Source of the DNA: Rotaria sp. Silwood1
Lineage: Eukaryota; Rotifera; Eurotatoria; Philodinida; Philodinidae
Assembly: GCA_905250075.1 (NCBI GenBank)
Contig: CAJNOP010000025.1
Span: forward strand, 1,798,318 to 1,862,317
Direction: 5' to 3'
DNA length: 64,000 nt
In this document: piece by piece, positions 49,719 to 61,300 of the stretch
Position numbering within the stretch: position 1 is the stretch's first letter
Layout: each line of letters opens with the position of its first letter
Translations under genes and position numbers: made by a program
The notes under the pieces: generated by a model
What the model saw: only the letters and a program-made list of their open reading frames with translations
The model's database searches: none
Told to the model about the DNA's origin: nothing

Positions 49719-51160
49719 CACTGCCAAAGAAAATTTAACTCAATTTGAAAAAGCAAATCATATTCAAGAAATAACAGCAGCTGATGAAAGCTATGCATAT
49801 GAAGCTGCTGTTCAACACGGGATTTTACAAAATCGGTCATGGTTACAAAAGTAAAATTAAAGTTTCCGTATTTATTAAGCAAAAATGTTATTTTTACTCC
49901 AAATTATTTTAAACGATGAAAAATCTCTGCTTTGTTTTTGTTAAAATTAGTTATGGATGCACGTTCAGATGGTACACTTGAAGTAATGGGCATGTTATTA
50001 GGAAAAATTAATAGTAAAAATATGATTGTTATAGATTCATTTGCTTTACCAGTTGAAGGAACAGGTAAAAATTTCATTTCGAAATATTAATTATACAATA
50101 TCGACTAATAGAAACTCGTGTAAATGCTCAACAAGAACCATATGAATATATGAGTTCATATACATTATGGGCTAAAGAAGTCAATCGTCGGAAAAATGTT
50201 ATTGGATAGTATCATTCTCATCCAGGTTATGGTTGTTGGTTATCAGGTATTGATGTTGATACACAAATGCAAAATCAGTAATATCAAGATTCATTTGTTA
50301 CTATTGTGGTATGAAAAATTAATTTTTATTCATAAAAACAAAAAGAAAAGGAATATCATGTAGGTTGATCCAACTTGAATAATATCTACCGGTAAAGTTA
50401 ATATCGGTGCAATTCGTACATACCCAAAAGGATGTAAAGCTGAAACTGACGTTATTGAATATCAACCAGTACCATTAAATAAAATTGAAGATTTTGGTGT
50501 TCATTGTAAACAATATTATCCACTTGAATCACATCAACATTATTAACAAATGCTGATTATATAACCGGTCAAATAAATGATGTAGCTGATAAACTTCAAA
50601 TAGCTGAAAGTCATTTAGGAGAGTGATGTCATAATCCCGTTACACCCGGTACCCGCATTTTCTTCTAAACACATGTTATAAAAGTTGAGCAATTTGAGTG
50701 AATTTTGGGTATTACCCCAGGAGTAATGACATACGAAATGTAACTATATGTAATAAAAGTTGAGGAATTTGAGTGAATTTGGGGTATTACCNNNNNNNNN
50801 NTGTAATAAAAGTTGAGGAATTTGAGTGAATTTGGGGTATTACCCCAGGAGTAATGCCATATGAAATGTAACCTCAACTTTAATGACATATAGTTTATTT
50901 TTGGGGTAAAGAGGTCGTTACACCAAATTCACTCAAATTCCTCAACTTTGAATATACATAGTTTATTTTTGGCGTAATGAGGTCGTTACACCAAATTCAC
51001 TCAAATTCCTCAACTTTGAACATGCATAGTTTATTTGTAGGGTAATGAGGTCGTTACTCCTCTCTGTAGGGTATTCTGACGTTTAGCTCTCGATACCCAG
51101 TGTAATGGTATTATGACATCTATGATTTAGGACGGACAAGTTTTTTACTATTACCTGAAC
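49719..51160 (+). pseudogene. COPS5: CSN5 (COP9 signalosome JAMM deneddylase) pseudogene split by a transposon
   Basis: The pieces follow CSN5 in order: ENLTQFEKANHIQEITAADE (about 49725), [60 protein letters not shown], then YHSHPGYGCWLSGIDVDTQM with the complete JAMM metal-binding core, and [17 protein letters not shown]. Inactivating changes include TGG to TAG just before YHSHPG, a TAA in the next segment (NQ stop YQ), TGA in VDPT-stop, and shifts near 50545. Introns at about 50064-50108 and 50310-50362 are retained. The C-terminal piece DKLQIAESHLG is interrupted at 50620 by a 504-bp element and resumes LGRTSFLLL at 51127. A functional copy must be elsewhere. Confidence 0.93.
50621..51124. 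mobile_element. TIR element with 8-bp target duplication, inserted in the CSN5 pseudogene
   Basis: ATTTAGGA occurs at both borders (50613-50620 and 51125-51132), and CSN5 coding similarity continues across. The ends are inverted: GATGTCATAATCCCGTTACA near 50625 and, on the minus strand, GATGTCATAATACCATTACA. Inside, about 110-bp units with TTGAGGAATTTGAGTGAATT stand in one orientation on the left and inverted on the right, with CAAATTCACTCAAATTCCTC repeated. A 10-bp N gap (50792-50801) lies in the repeat. There is no transposase ORF. An 8-bp duplication fits hAT, or MULE if it is 9. Confidence 0.85.
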
Positions 51161-51163
51161 AAC

Positions 51164-51424
51164 CATGAAAAAAATTTTGTTGAAAAAACGCGCTTGATCG
51201 CGATAATGTCAACTGCGATTTCTAGCAGTGTTAAAAAACTGCGGGAATCAGACCATTAATTCGCCTCTTTAAAACCGTCGGAAACCGCAGTAGGACGCGG
51301 TTTTCGGCGGTTTTAAAGAGATGAATAAATGATCTGACGCCCACAGTTCTCTAACAACGCTAGAAATCGCGGTTGTCATTACCGTTGTCGACCACATTTT
51401 TCAACAAAATTGTTTTCGTGGGTA
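51164..51424. mobile_element. 260-bp hairpin MITE
   Basis: Nearly the whole stretch is one palindrome with a loop of about 6 bp at 51291-51296. Examples are CTCTTTAAAACCGTCGGAAA on the left and TTTTCGGCGGTTTTAAAGAG on the right, and GCGATTTCTAGC against GCTAGAAATCGC. It starts directly after the last readable CSN5 codons, so it is a second insertion or a neighbour of the first. Confidence 0.85.
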
Positions 51425-51553
51425 TCCATCTAACTCCCTATCTATCTAACTATTCACCTATCTATCTAACTATTCATCTATCTACCTATTTATCGAACTA
51501 CATATCTATCTAACTATCTATCTAATTATTTATCTAACTATCTATCTATCTAG
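51425..51553. repeat. CTAT/ATCT microsatellite
   Basis: Imperfect tandem tetranucleotides (TATCTATCTAAC and variants) fill this stretch immediately after the hairpin MITE. Confidence 0.9.
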
Positions 51554-51676
51554 CCACTAGTGATGGACTGAAAACAATACTACATGAGATTTAATGCAAT
51601 ATCTAGTTAATTAAACAAATGTAGAAATCTATAATGATAGATTTTATTTTGTTTTGTGGAAATTTTCGATCTAATA

Positions 51677-52132
51677 CGATCATTATCAACCAGTTTAACA
51701 GGACTATAGATGTTACAAAACACAAACATGAGTTATATAAGTAGGTATATTGATACTTGGAATAAACTCATTTATGTTTAATAATAACTCAATAAATGAT
51801 ACTTTATTATTAGTTATATTGTTATGTTACTTATTTAAACATATCATTGATTTCATTCATGTTATTAATTTACATTATTATATTATTAATTTTCATAATA
51901 TCATCACATTGAATTATTATTACATTGAATTTATCATTACATTGAATTATTGTTCCATTGAATATATATTGATGATAATTTTAATTCAATAATAAGAGTT
52001 TAGAATTTTATGTTTATGATGTTATTGATTATGATGTTCATCTTTCTCATTCATTTTCTTGATTGACTATTTGTTTTTTCTGTTTGTATTTTGTAATATC
52101 TATAGTCCTGTTAAACTGGTTAATGATGATCG
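51677..52132. mobile_element. MITE with about 55-bp TIRs and TA flanks
   Basis: The left end CGATCATTATCAACCAGTTT continues AACAGGACTATAGATGTTAC; the right end is its inverted copy (complement of CGATCATCATTAACCAGTTT). TA flanks both (51675-51676, 52133-52134). The interior is AT-rich with repeated CATTGAATTATT words. The TA flanks suggest the Tc1/mariner superfamily; no ORF is credible. Confidence 0.78.
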
Positions 52133-52140
52133 TATAAGAG

Positions 52141-52181
52141 GGGTGTGGGTGCGCTTCTCTTCTTCGTCAACACCCACATCC
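52141..52181. repeat. GGGTGTGGGTG hairpin, copy 1
   Basis: A short hairpin: GGGTGTGGGTGCG, then a loop with CTTCTCTTCTTCG, then CAACACCCACATCC. It is the smallest of three such hairpins in the window. Confidence 0.7.
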
Positions 52182-52194
52182 AAATAATTTTAAT

Positions 52195-52694
52195 ATGAAT
52201 TAGTTTTATTCTTTGTATTGAGGTTGATGAGAAGAATGGAATTGCAGGTAAGTAATCATTATATTATAAATCAAGTCTATTCTTGTATAGTTACGATGAT
52301 GCAAAGAGCGATCTTATGCGTAAAGTTATTATTTTAATACAAACTAATCCTACTCTTGTGTATTCAGGTTAAGCAAAAGAATGGATTTACTATGATAAGT
52401 ACTTGTTTTAATATGATCTATATCTTCTCTTAACATTTAGGTTGACCCAAAGAATAATTTTTTGAGTAGTTTATTATTTTAATAGGAATTGATTCTGTTG
52501 CTTTATGTTTAGGCTGATTAGTAGAACAGTTCGACCAGTAATCTTTTTATTTAAAAGTAAACGAATTGTTTCCTGTTATATTTAGGTTGATTCAAATAAT
52601 GCATTGATAGGCAAGGTAATATTCTATTATCAATGAATTCTATTCTTTAGTATTCAGGATGACCCAAAAAATAATTCTACGTGTAGATTAATGT
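52195..52694. repeat. Degenerate tandem repeat, 72-73 bp period, about 7 units
   Basis: Units carry a TTCAGGTTGACCCAAAGAAT-like core followed by AT-rich sequence. The core occurs at about 52221, 52289, 52366, 52439, 52511, 52584 and 52656, a spacing of about 72-73. It is noncoding. The core looks like a splice acceptor (TTTAG/TTCAG then GTTGA), but no frame runs through. Confidence 0.8.
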
Positions 52695-52696
52695 TT

Positions 52697-52767
52697 GGGT
52701 GTGGGTGTGGGTGCGGGTGTGGTAGTCCTTCACAAAGACGTCTCTTTCCGCATCCACACCCACACCC
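52697..52767. repeat. GGGTGTGGGTG hairpin, copy 2
   Basis: GGGTGTGGGTGTGGGTGCGG pairs with CCGCATCCACACCCACACCC around a loop containing GACGTCTCTTTC. It cuts the F-box gene on its right: F-box similarity ends exactly at this hairpin. Confidence 0.85.
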
Positions 52768-53980
52768 TCGTAACATATAATTTAGAATATCTTTTTTTAA
52801 AATCATTTCCGTCAATAAATCCTTTATAATGATCGAGTTTAAGATGTAAATCAAGTTTTTCTAAATTTAACATTCGATGCAGAAATGGTAGAATTGATTC
52901 ATCATAAAAATGCACACACATATCAGAATATAGTGAAAAACATCTTATATTAGGTAGTTTTTCTTAGAAAGGAGAATATAATTCAATTTATCTTAATAAA
53001 TTTGGTATTTACCAGAAAAAATCTACCTCACTATGGATATTTGAACTCCTACTTTGAATGCAATTAATCTTAAGATGAAACGTACGAAGTTGGTTAAAAC
53101 GTCCATCAAGTAAATAAAGTACATCAATGAAAGAAAGCACAGTAATATGTAATTCTAATATATTTGAGGAAATCACATTGGGAGATGGCGTGTTAAATGA
53201 AAATCGTTGATGATACATTAAAGATCGTCCGAAATTTAGATGTTGTAAATTAGTGAACATAGTAAAGATATATTTAAATATAGTTTTATTGTCATAAATT
53301 TCTGGTATCTTTTTATCTTTACTAATATCGATAAAGAGTGATGATATTTGATTTTTGACTAGAGGAGTAAAAGCAGTGTTTTCTAAAAATAAAAAATGCC
53401 TTTTCAAAACATACTAATTATTTTCTATAGTAATTAAATCATATTATTGATTTGTTCAATTTATGTATAACTATAATAATGCAGCGTACAAAGTCATACT
53501 TAGATTCATCAATGATCTACTTTACTAGTGTAAATCTGATAAAACAATACTGAGATTTTATTTACTTCTCACGGATTCAGAATTAACATAATTGAAGTGA
53601 AATAACCTACCAGTAAGAAATATAGCTTGTTCTATACTAACACCATATAAACCAAGTCCATATAAATATAGATAGTTTGTAGCACAAAGAATACATTCCA
53701 TAGATGTTGGTTCAAGATTAAGCCATTCGATTTTAGGATGAATTTCTGGTAAAATTTGTGAACAAAATCGATCAAGGATTGGATCAGGTAATGGCTTGAT
53801 GCATTTATCCGAAAAATATAATGTTAAATGACTTGTAAAAATCGAATCATGTGCAATTGTAGTGCGTCGTTTATTAACTCCTGTTAAAGAATAGAGTACT
53901 TCGACATGATCCAATTTTTTCAAAATAAATATAAGAATTTCATCTGGTAAAGCATTTAAGTTCAATGATAAATCTTCCAT
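52768..53980 (-). pseudogene. F-box/LRR-like gene, 3'-truncated (family A)
   Basis: Exon 1 (53980-53611) starts MEDLSLNLNALPDEILIFIL, a good F-box, and continues VLYSLTGVNKRRTTIAHDSI. Exon 2 (53382-53013) joins in frame and reads ISSLFIDISKDKKIPEI, FTMFTNLQHLNFGRSLMYHQ and LYLLDGRFNQLRTFHLKIN. Exon 3 (about 52963-52770, LPNIRCFSLYSDM, FLHRMLNLEKLDLHLKL) does not join in phase: the predicted junction gives TGA. Downstream sequence is replaced by the GT-rich hairpin. Exons 1-2 alone would give an F-box protein of about 245 aa, so it could still make a shortened product. The frame is open for a further 132 nt upstream of the ATG at 53980, but the F-box position favours this start. Confidence 0.75.
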
Positions 53981-54838
53981 ATTTATCTGCGCGTCTGTTT
54001 TTTTAAAACCATAGACGTGAGTATTTATATATGGTCGTTTCATTTTTTTTGACCGATGTCGTCGATGATCGTCAATGAGAATAATGATATATTTTTTTTC
54101 AGTCTGAATCAATAATGACTGACTAATAGAATGAATGAAAGAAAAATGAGTTTATTTCTCTCGTTGTCATTGTCGTTCAAAATATCGTCTATCATGAGCA
54201 TTCATAACTATTGGTTTCAATTTTTGTCTTTTTAACAGAATTATGTTTTATGAAAATAACAAAGAATTTTGCTTTAATATTTCGTGTTACCAAACTATAG
54301 ATTTATGTAAAGATATTACGTAGTTTTCATATTGCGGTTTTTGTCACGATACATTGACAAAGGTCATTTACCTTTGCCTACACCGTCGACTAATGAGAAT
54401 ACGAGGAGTGACTGCAACTATTTGTTGAGATAGCTATCATTACTTGTGACAAATATCTTGGCCTTCTTTTTTCCCAGATTCTTTATATTTTAGATACAGA
54501 TTGACCAATATAATAATGCTCTGAGGATGAGAGTATTTTTAATTTAAATGACTGTCTATAGGACTCCTCTTGTATCTGTCTACTTTGTCTCGTCTTGTTT
54601 TAGGCATTTTATTGTACGTATCACTAGGTTAAAGGAAAAAAACTTTTTGTTGGAATAGTATCGCTTGATTCTTGAAACATCAGTAGAAGTTACGGAATGA
54701 TATGGAGCATGTATTCAAAATTTTTATCTCATAAGTCGATGTAGTTTACTGCATTCTACAGGTCATAAAAATGAGAGAAAAAAAAATAAAGAGTTAGTAC
54801 CATTGTAACAATCAGGGCTGACCCGACTGCTGGTTATT
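53981..54838. other. Intergenic, no gene recognised
   Basis: No coding or repeat signal supported, apart from the F-box promoter presumed at the left. Confidence 0.35.
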
Positions 54839-54959
54839 GGGGGTGTAACAGGATGTGGGTGAGTGTGGGGTGTGAGCATGGGTGCGGGTTAAAATAAGAA
54901 GAGACCATACCCACACCATATCCACACTCACACCCACACCCACATCCACATTCACACCC
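54839..54959. repeat. GGGTGTGGGTG hairpin, copy 3
   Basis: The left arm is G-rich (GGGGGTGTAACAGGATGTGG, then GTGAGTGTGGGGTGTGAGC) and the right arm C-rich (CCCACACCATATCCACACTC and ACACCCACACCCACATCC), around a loop TTAAAATAAGAAGAGACCAT. The loop shares AAGAGAC with the loops of copies 1 and 2 on one strand or the other. Confidence 0.8.
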
Positions 54960-54962
54960 TTA

Positions 54963-55359
54963 CAAATGGCAACAATTGTGGAAGCAATGATACTTTCGCA
55001 ATGGTTGAATGGACTGAAGATCCAACAGAAAAATTGAGCTATTCTAGAGATATAGCTATAAGAAAAATGAGTTATTCATATTCGTTAATTTTAGAGCTTT
55101 TCGTAAAAATGCAAGAAAAAAATCAGCGATATGCAACAAACCTCGTTAAACAGCTGCTTCTATCACATATGTATTTGGTTTACGTGCAACGGCTCACAAG
55201 ATTTTTCGGGTAACACATCTATTGAATGAAATAGCATGATAGATATATTTTTATTTTTGTGAACAAAGAGCAGACATCCAACGAACACAAGCTAGATATA
55301 GAGGTTAATCATAAACTTTATGAAGAAAAAGTAGGTTATTATTAATTTATTGTGTTTCA
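54963..55359. other. Intergenic with one short plus ORF
   Basis: A plus-strand ORF at 55001-55213 (70 codons, starts MVEWTEDPTEKLSYSRDIAI) has no recognised domain. Otherwise this is the 3' flank of the receptor gene. Confidence 0.3.
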
Positions 55360-58300
55360 TTATCGTTTCAGTATCTTCCACACCTTTGTTGCATAGAATT
55401 CTCGCAAAAAGAATTTCGATGGTTGAACATACAGATGAAAGCTTAAGCTTTGTGGTACATAAGCAGAGAAATACGATATGATGAGCATATAGCGTTGCCA
55501 TTTTGTATCAAGATCACTACAGGCCAATAAAAAAGAAATAATGAGGTGAGGTAAAGCACTAATAATAACAATCATTGATGGAATGAACATTTCCTTCTTT
55601 TTCTTGAATTGCTTCTGAAATGTTTGCCAACGAGATTTCTTTTTATCTACATTTGCACGAGTACAAGCAATAAGAATCAGAAGTGTGATTGCACAAATGA
55701 GATTCACTAGAAATTGAGTTAAATAATGAAACATTATATTTGTTTGATTATAGATTTGAAGAGAATGACTCAATTGTGTTACACACCATTTTCCTATATC
55801 ACATATCACAAACATTTAGTCAACAGAAAAATGATGAATTACCGTTTTGTGTGTACTTGGGATCATCCACAATGGTGTACTTAATCAATTCGTGTACATG
55901 TGAAGCACATGTACATATAGTTATAAATGTGATGATATTTTTTGCAATTTTAGGTTGTTGTAACCATCGTTTTGTTGGATAGATTGTCACATACATACGT
56001 TCAATAGCCACACAAACGATTAACCAATAACAAATCCGAGTGCTTGATGACAAAAGAAAAGACAAAGTCTTGCACAAAACAGTGTTGACCATTGGCTGAA
56101 TAAAGATTCCTTGTATATTGATGATAATGTGGAGAATTTTACTGACAAGACAAAACAATGATAGTTGAGAGAACATAGTAACAGTGAAAAAATAATGACC
56201 AGCTCCAGTCAGACGTGTTTTTGGTCGTCGAAAGGTGATGAGTGAAAAGAGGTTATTAATGGTACCATAGATTAAGAGCAATGCCGGCACAATGATATAT
56301 ATACTTAAAAATACTTTTTGTTTGACGAGTGATGACGACAACAAATCAGGACTAAGAAGAGAGTCCAAAGTGAAACTGAACAACTTTGTATTGTGTTGAC
56401 ATTTTGAACCGAAATGACATCGAGGACATAGACATAAATAATCGCTTGGTGTATCTATATCACCTTTGATACATTGCCCGTGTGCCAAACAATGCTTACA
56501 TTGATCGAATTTTTTATTGTAAGGAAAACACTGAGCAATATCGTTTATATCACATAGACAGAAATAATCATCATCAACAAAACATAATAATGGTGAACTT
56601 TTAGACGTAGTCTTATCGCATAAAGTGTGATACTTGGCAACAACATTCTGAACTATCAAATAAAGACAGAAATAGTCAGAATGTATACAAAGAGAGCTTT
56701 TTTACAATATTTGTTCCAATCATACAGCTGTCGTTTGCTTGAAATGATCGAAAGCCTATCTCACACATTTTAGAAGATATTCTACTCCGAATATTCCAAA
56801 ATTGGTGACAATGGCATTTTAGTACCGCATAGTAAGCTTGAAAACTTCCTACTAGTGAAAACTATCTCTTCCAGTGATCTCAGGCATTTTTAGCACATGT
56901 ACTAATTTGGAAATGCAGGCCAATGATGCCAACTCGATGATGATCGCTTGAGACACCCTTTATCACTACGTATCTTATAGCTCAAGAAGGAAAGAGATTT
57001 ATGACTTGACAGACCTATCGTTATGTAAAGTATGATTACTTTTCGTTAGTAAAAAGTTTTTTCAAGCTTACTATACGATACTACAATGTTATTGCCACTA
57101 CTTTTGGGTATTCTTAGTATCCTGTTTCAGTACTGTCATTACTCATCGCTTTTTCTACCCTTCATAGCTTTTAGCATCTCTCATATAGTAAAGAATTTTA
57201 TCATTCGACTTTCGCATCGATATTGTGTTTTTTTTAATCAATAACGTTTTCAGATCAATGAGCAAAACATACTTTGATATGTTTCATTACGCAAATTGAA
57301 GATGTCATGTGAGTGTGGACAATAGTTCTCTTTCTTAAATCTGAGAGTCAGATTCAATGATGATCCTGCACTTGAACTAGTATATAATAGATGATACTGA
57401 ATGGTTGATTGATTGGTATATAATTTAACTAAACCAAACATTGGATGAATCATATTCTCAGAATTAATTATTAAATGTGAAGGTAAACTATCTTTATAAA
57501 GGACTTGCTTTTTTAAGTTCAATTCCTCATGATCATTAATATCGAATAACTGTATTATTGTTGCACTAATTTGGTCACCAGACAAAGTGACTGACTGATT
57601 TTCAAAATCATAACTAATTTGGATTGCACCTGCACGATATTGGCATATTGGACCGAAATAAGACTTTGGACATTGGCAGATGCAAGCATCAATCAAATTA
57701 TGATGTTGATATTTGGTTAAGGATATTCCACCATTTTGACATGGATTTTGATTGATTTTCATCTGACATGGTCGATCAATAAAACAACGTGGACCATATG
57801 AATTCATTGAACATATGCAAAGTGGCTTCTGTCCATAATGATCATATTGCGGACGGCACAAAGACGTAGGAGAACAATAGTTGCTACAATAAGTTATTGT
57901 TTCATAGAAAGAGGAAGAAATAATACATAATCACAATATAATGGTATACTCACAGTTTTGTTGGAATGATAAAACAAGATTGATCTTTGAATTCACAATG
58001 AGAACCATACGAACTGTTTCCACATTCACACCAATATGAATGAATGTCGCTCAACTTATTCATAATTGGATGACACCTGCCTTCATTCAAGCATGGATTG
58101 ATTTTTGATAAGCATGTATGGTTTGGTTCGAGTTGTGCTTGTTGAGTATATTTTAACACTTTAGCGAGACGTTGTGATGGCAAAAAATTAAATGGAACTG
58201 GATAGATCCAAACAGCTAGAAATTCAATACTCTCATCTTCATTCAATTGATATGCTTCGAAACGAACTGTATAACGATGCGTACTTGATCGTAATTGATG

Positions 58301-61300
58301 AGGTTGAGGATAAACAAAATAGAATTTCTGTTTCTCTTTAAAATTGTTAAGCGCTGATATAAAATGAACTTCATGACGATCGAGAACTGTTGTTGTATCA
58401 TTGATGATCACAACGAGTAGAGCTAATATTTTGATGACACCTTTTGACAAAACATTAGTCTGTTTTTCAAAGCGAATGAACACTGTTAGTCGATCACTCA
58501 TGAATTCGCACCGATCTCCGTAATAACTTGGTGGACAAAAACATTGTACAGGTAACTGGCTTACATTAAACGATTTTTTAACCCCTGCAACACCACGATT
58601 ACATATCCAACCTTCCTCAGAATACTGGTTCGCCAGTTTTTGTCGAGATGATCTTGTGGGCGAAATTTGATCTTGAATAGCTGAAACCAATCAACAAAAG
58701 CAATCAATTGCACAAAAAATATCATATTTATAATGTGGACTTACCAGTCATTGATGTCTGTGATGTTAACGTTTTGCTCTTGTCATTGTTTTCATTGCAT
58801 TTATTTACTAAGAAAGAAAATGGAGAATAATTTGGTAGTTGTATTTTGATTGAAGGAAAATAAGACTTCTTAATGCGCGGTCGGTAGCTCCTTGTTGTAG
58901 AGGAACTTCCAGTTGGGCAATAGTATTCATCCTCACCGTATGGACATTCTGCCAAGCCATTACATCGTGAATCTGGCAAACAGCTTCCATTAAGACAGTG
59001 GACATCTTTCACAGTCGCGGTTGAATGTTGACCATTACATTGCACATATGTGTTATTATACAAATAAATACATAGCAGACGATCGTTACCATTAAAGCAT
59101 CGATCATCAGTAGTACATTGTTGTCTTCTTGAAATACATTTGTCATTGATATTACATTTAAATCCAAAACCTAACTGTTCATACGATGAACAATTCAATA
59201 TATTTCGCTCATCTAATCCACCGTAACAATCAACATGACCATCACCTAGTTGTGTTAGATTAATACATGGCCGATTTAATCGAAAGTTCAATGCATCATC
59301 TACATTCGCCAATAGACAAGCATATTCAGTTTTGATATCACAAAATCTCATGAATGAGCGTTCTGAATTCTTTTTTAAACATCGACTTTTCTGTTCGGTT
59401 AAATTTGTTCCTAGTAGCTGAAATAATTTCAAATTATGTCCACCGACAGTGTGTTCTGTTAATAGTTGAATGCCTTCTTCATCAGATCCATCTGAGCAAT
59501 CCCATTCCCCATTGCACAACCAATTTTCGGAAATACATTGACCGGTTTGACATTGATAAAATCTTCGTGCGGAGTAATGTAATGGACATTTCCATTGTTG
59601 ACAGTCAATTTCATCGGCACCATAACTTTTTTCCCAATAAGAATCACAATAATTCCAGAATTTGATCGAGTTATCGACTTTTTCGGTGGTGTTTGTGTCT
59701 AAGATGGATGATTCCGAAATGTATTGACGAAGAAATATACAATCGGCAGAATCTCTACTAACACATTTGAGATGGTTCAGTTGAAGATTGTACGTTTTAG
59801 AATATTCGTCGTGATTGTTTTTCTTACAACCGGGACGATTATCTCCAATTGATAAGACTGTCAAACAAGTTTGTTCAGTTTCTGAACATCGAAAACGATG
59901 TTTCCGAATTGATGAATAATCTTCAAACCAATTATCCATTGTCTCATCTCCCCCTAGAAAGAACATTAGAACAGTTTTGAATGATGAGTCCAAACAAAAT
60001 ATGAAACAATTAATGACATAATCAAGAAGTGCCCAGCGAAGCTGAGCTCGTAAAAATCCACCTAACTACCTGATGCAAAGATCATAGGGTACAGATGTAT
60101 CGAGACATTTACTATTGCTCAACCGAAATGAAATTAAAAATTACTGTCGAAGAAGCAGTTTCTAGGAGCAATGGATAATAACATGGGGAGAATATTTGGA
60201 GTTGTACACATATCAAGTTTTCGTATAATTCATTCTTTTATATTGATATTTTCACAATGAGGGATTCTAATTCTTATGATCATTTGAATTTTCGAATTGA
60301 AATTCAAATGAATTTTTAGCCTTAGAAGAACATTTTCGTTTTTGTTTTCATATAAAATAATGAGGATCATGGAGAATTTCTTACCACGTGCACAATCATG
60401 AAAGCCATCTTTGACATGATATTTTGAGATACAATTATATGGTATTGAATCTGGGCAATGTTTAGCTTGATTGGGATACGAGTCATTCCAACAAATTCCA
60501 TAGTTCGTTTGATTCGCATTGATAGATTCATGCCTCTTACACAAAAGCACTTCTAATGGATGAGCACTATATACTCTTACAGATGTGACTACTACATCTT
60601 CCGTGTAGAGCCAATCTTTCTGGTTTGTTATATCCGGCGTTGCTCGCATTTCATTATTACATTTAATACTACGAGTGAAAATAAAAACATCTGGCCATGT
60701 ATTACGATCGAAATTGTGCTCATTGCTTTTGTAATAAGTCTCAACAAATGGCGTGAATATACGTCCAGATGGATAAGCAAATAATGAGACATTATTTGAA
60801 CCACAGTAGCGATAGAAATGAGCACGACAACCATTACCTGTACACGGACACAAATAATGTTGACCATGTCTAGTTAATGCACATTTGTGAATGAAGATAC
60901 AATCATCTTTTTCTTTCAGCACATTTGTTGTGTTATCAACATAGTCAAAACAATGGCCATTCTCTGGATTTGTCCACATGATCTCTCGATAATTTAGTTC
61001 ACATTTCCATTGTCTCTCGCGAAATGAGTAGCAAGTTTGAAGAGTAGTGGACATTGACGCTTGTCGATATTGTTGTTTAAAAGATACGTGTGATCCATCA
61101 CCGCACGAAATTTGGTCTTTTTTTTCTAATATTCTTTCATCGCAATCCAATTTGGGCCGAGCGAAACATAAGCTTGTAACAGCATAAATTGAATGACGTT
61201 GTTCATCTGATTGATCTTGACAATCAATATCTCCATCGAGAAAGTATTCCTCATCAATACACATTCCATTTTTGCAACGATATTCAGTCTCTGGATTGCA

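Noticed and set aside
50665..50889. 74-codon minus-strand ORF through the 10-N gap
   Set aside because: It lies in the repeats of a transposable element and contains unknown residues.
52195..52694. Coding repeat protein or CRISPR
   Set aside because: The 72-73 bp spacing is regular, but no frame stays open, the whole unit is repeated and there are no spacers.
52141..54959. True interstitial telomeres or a chromosome end
   Set aside because: The GTGTGGG motif occurs only as short hairpins with both orientations present and with genes on both sides. A telomere would be a long one-orientation array.
57240..57286. Stop codon ending the receptor frame near 57253
   Set aside because: A GT donor at 57272 (CAAA then GTATG) and an acceptor at 56653 join the exons in phase, so the stop is in an intron.
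59354..59665. 103-codon plus-strand ORF
   Set aside because: It is a shadow of a receptor exon on the minus strand that has clear LDLa modules.
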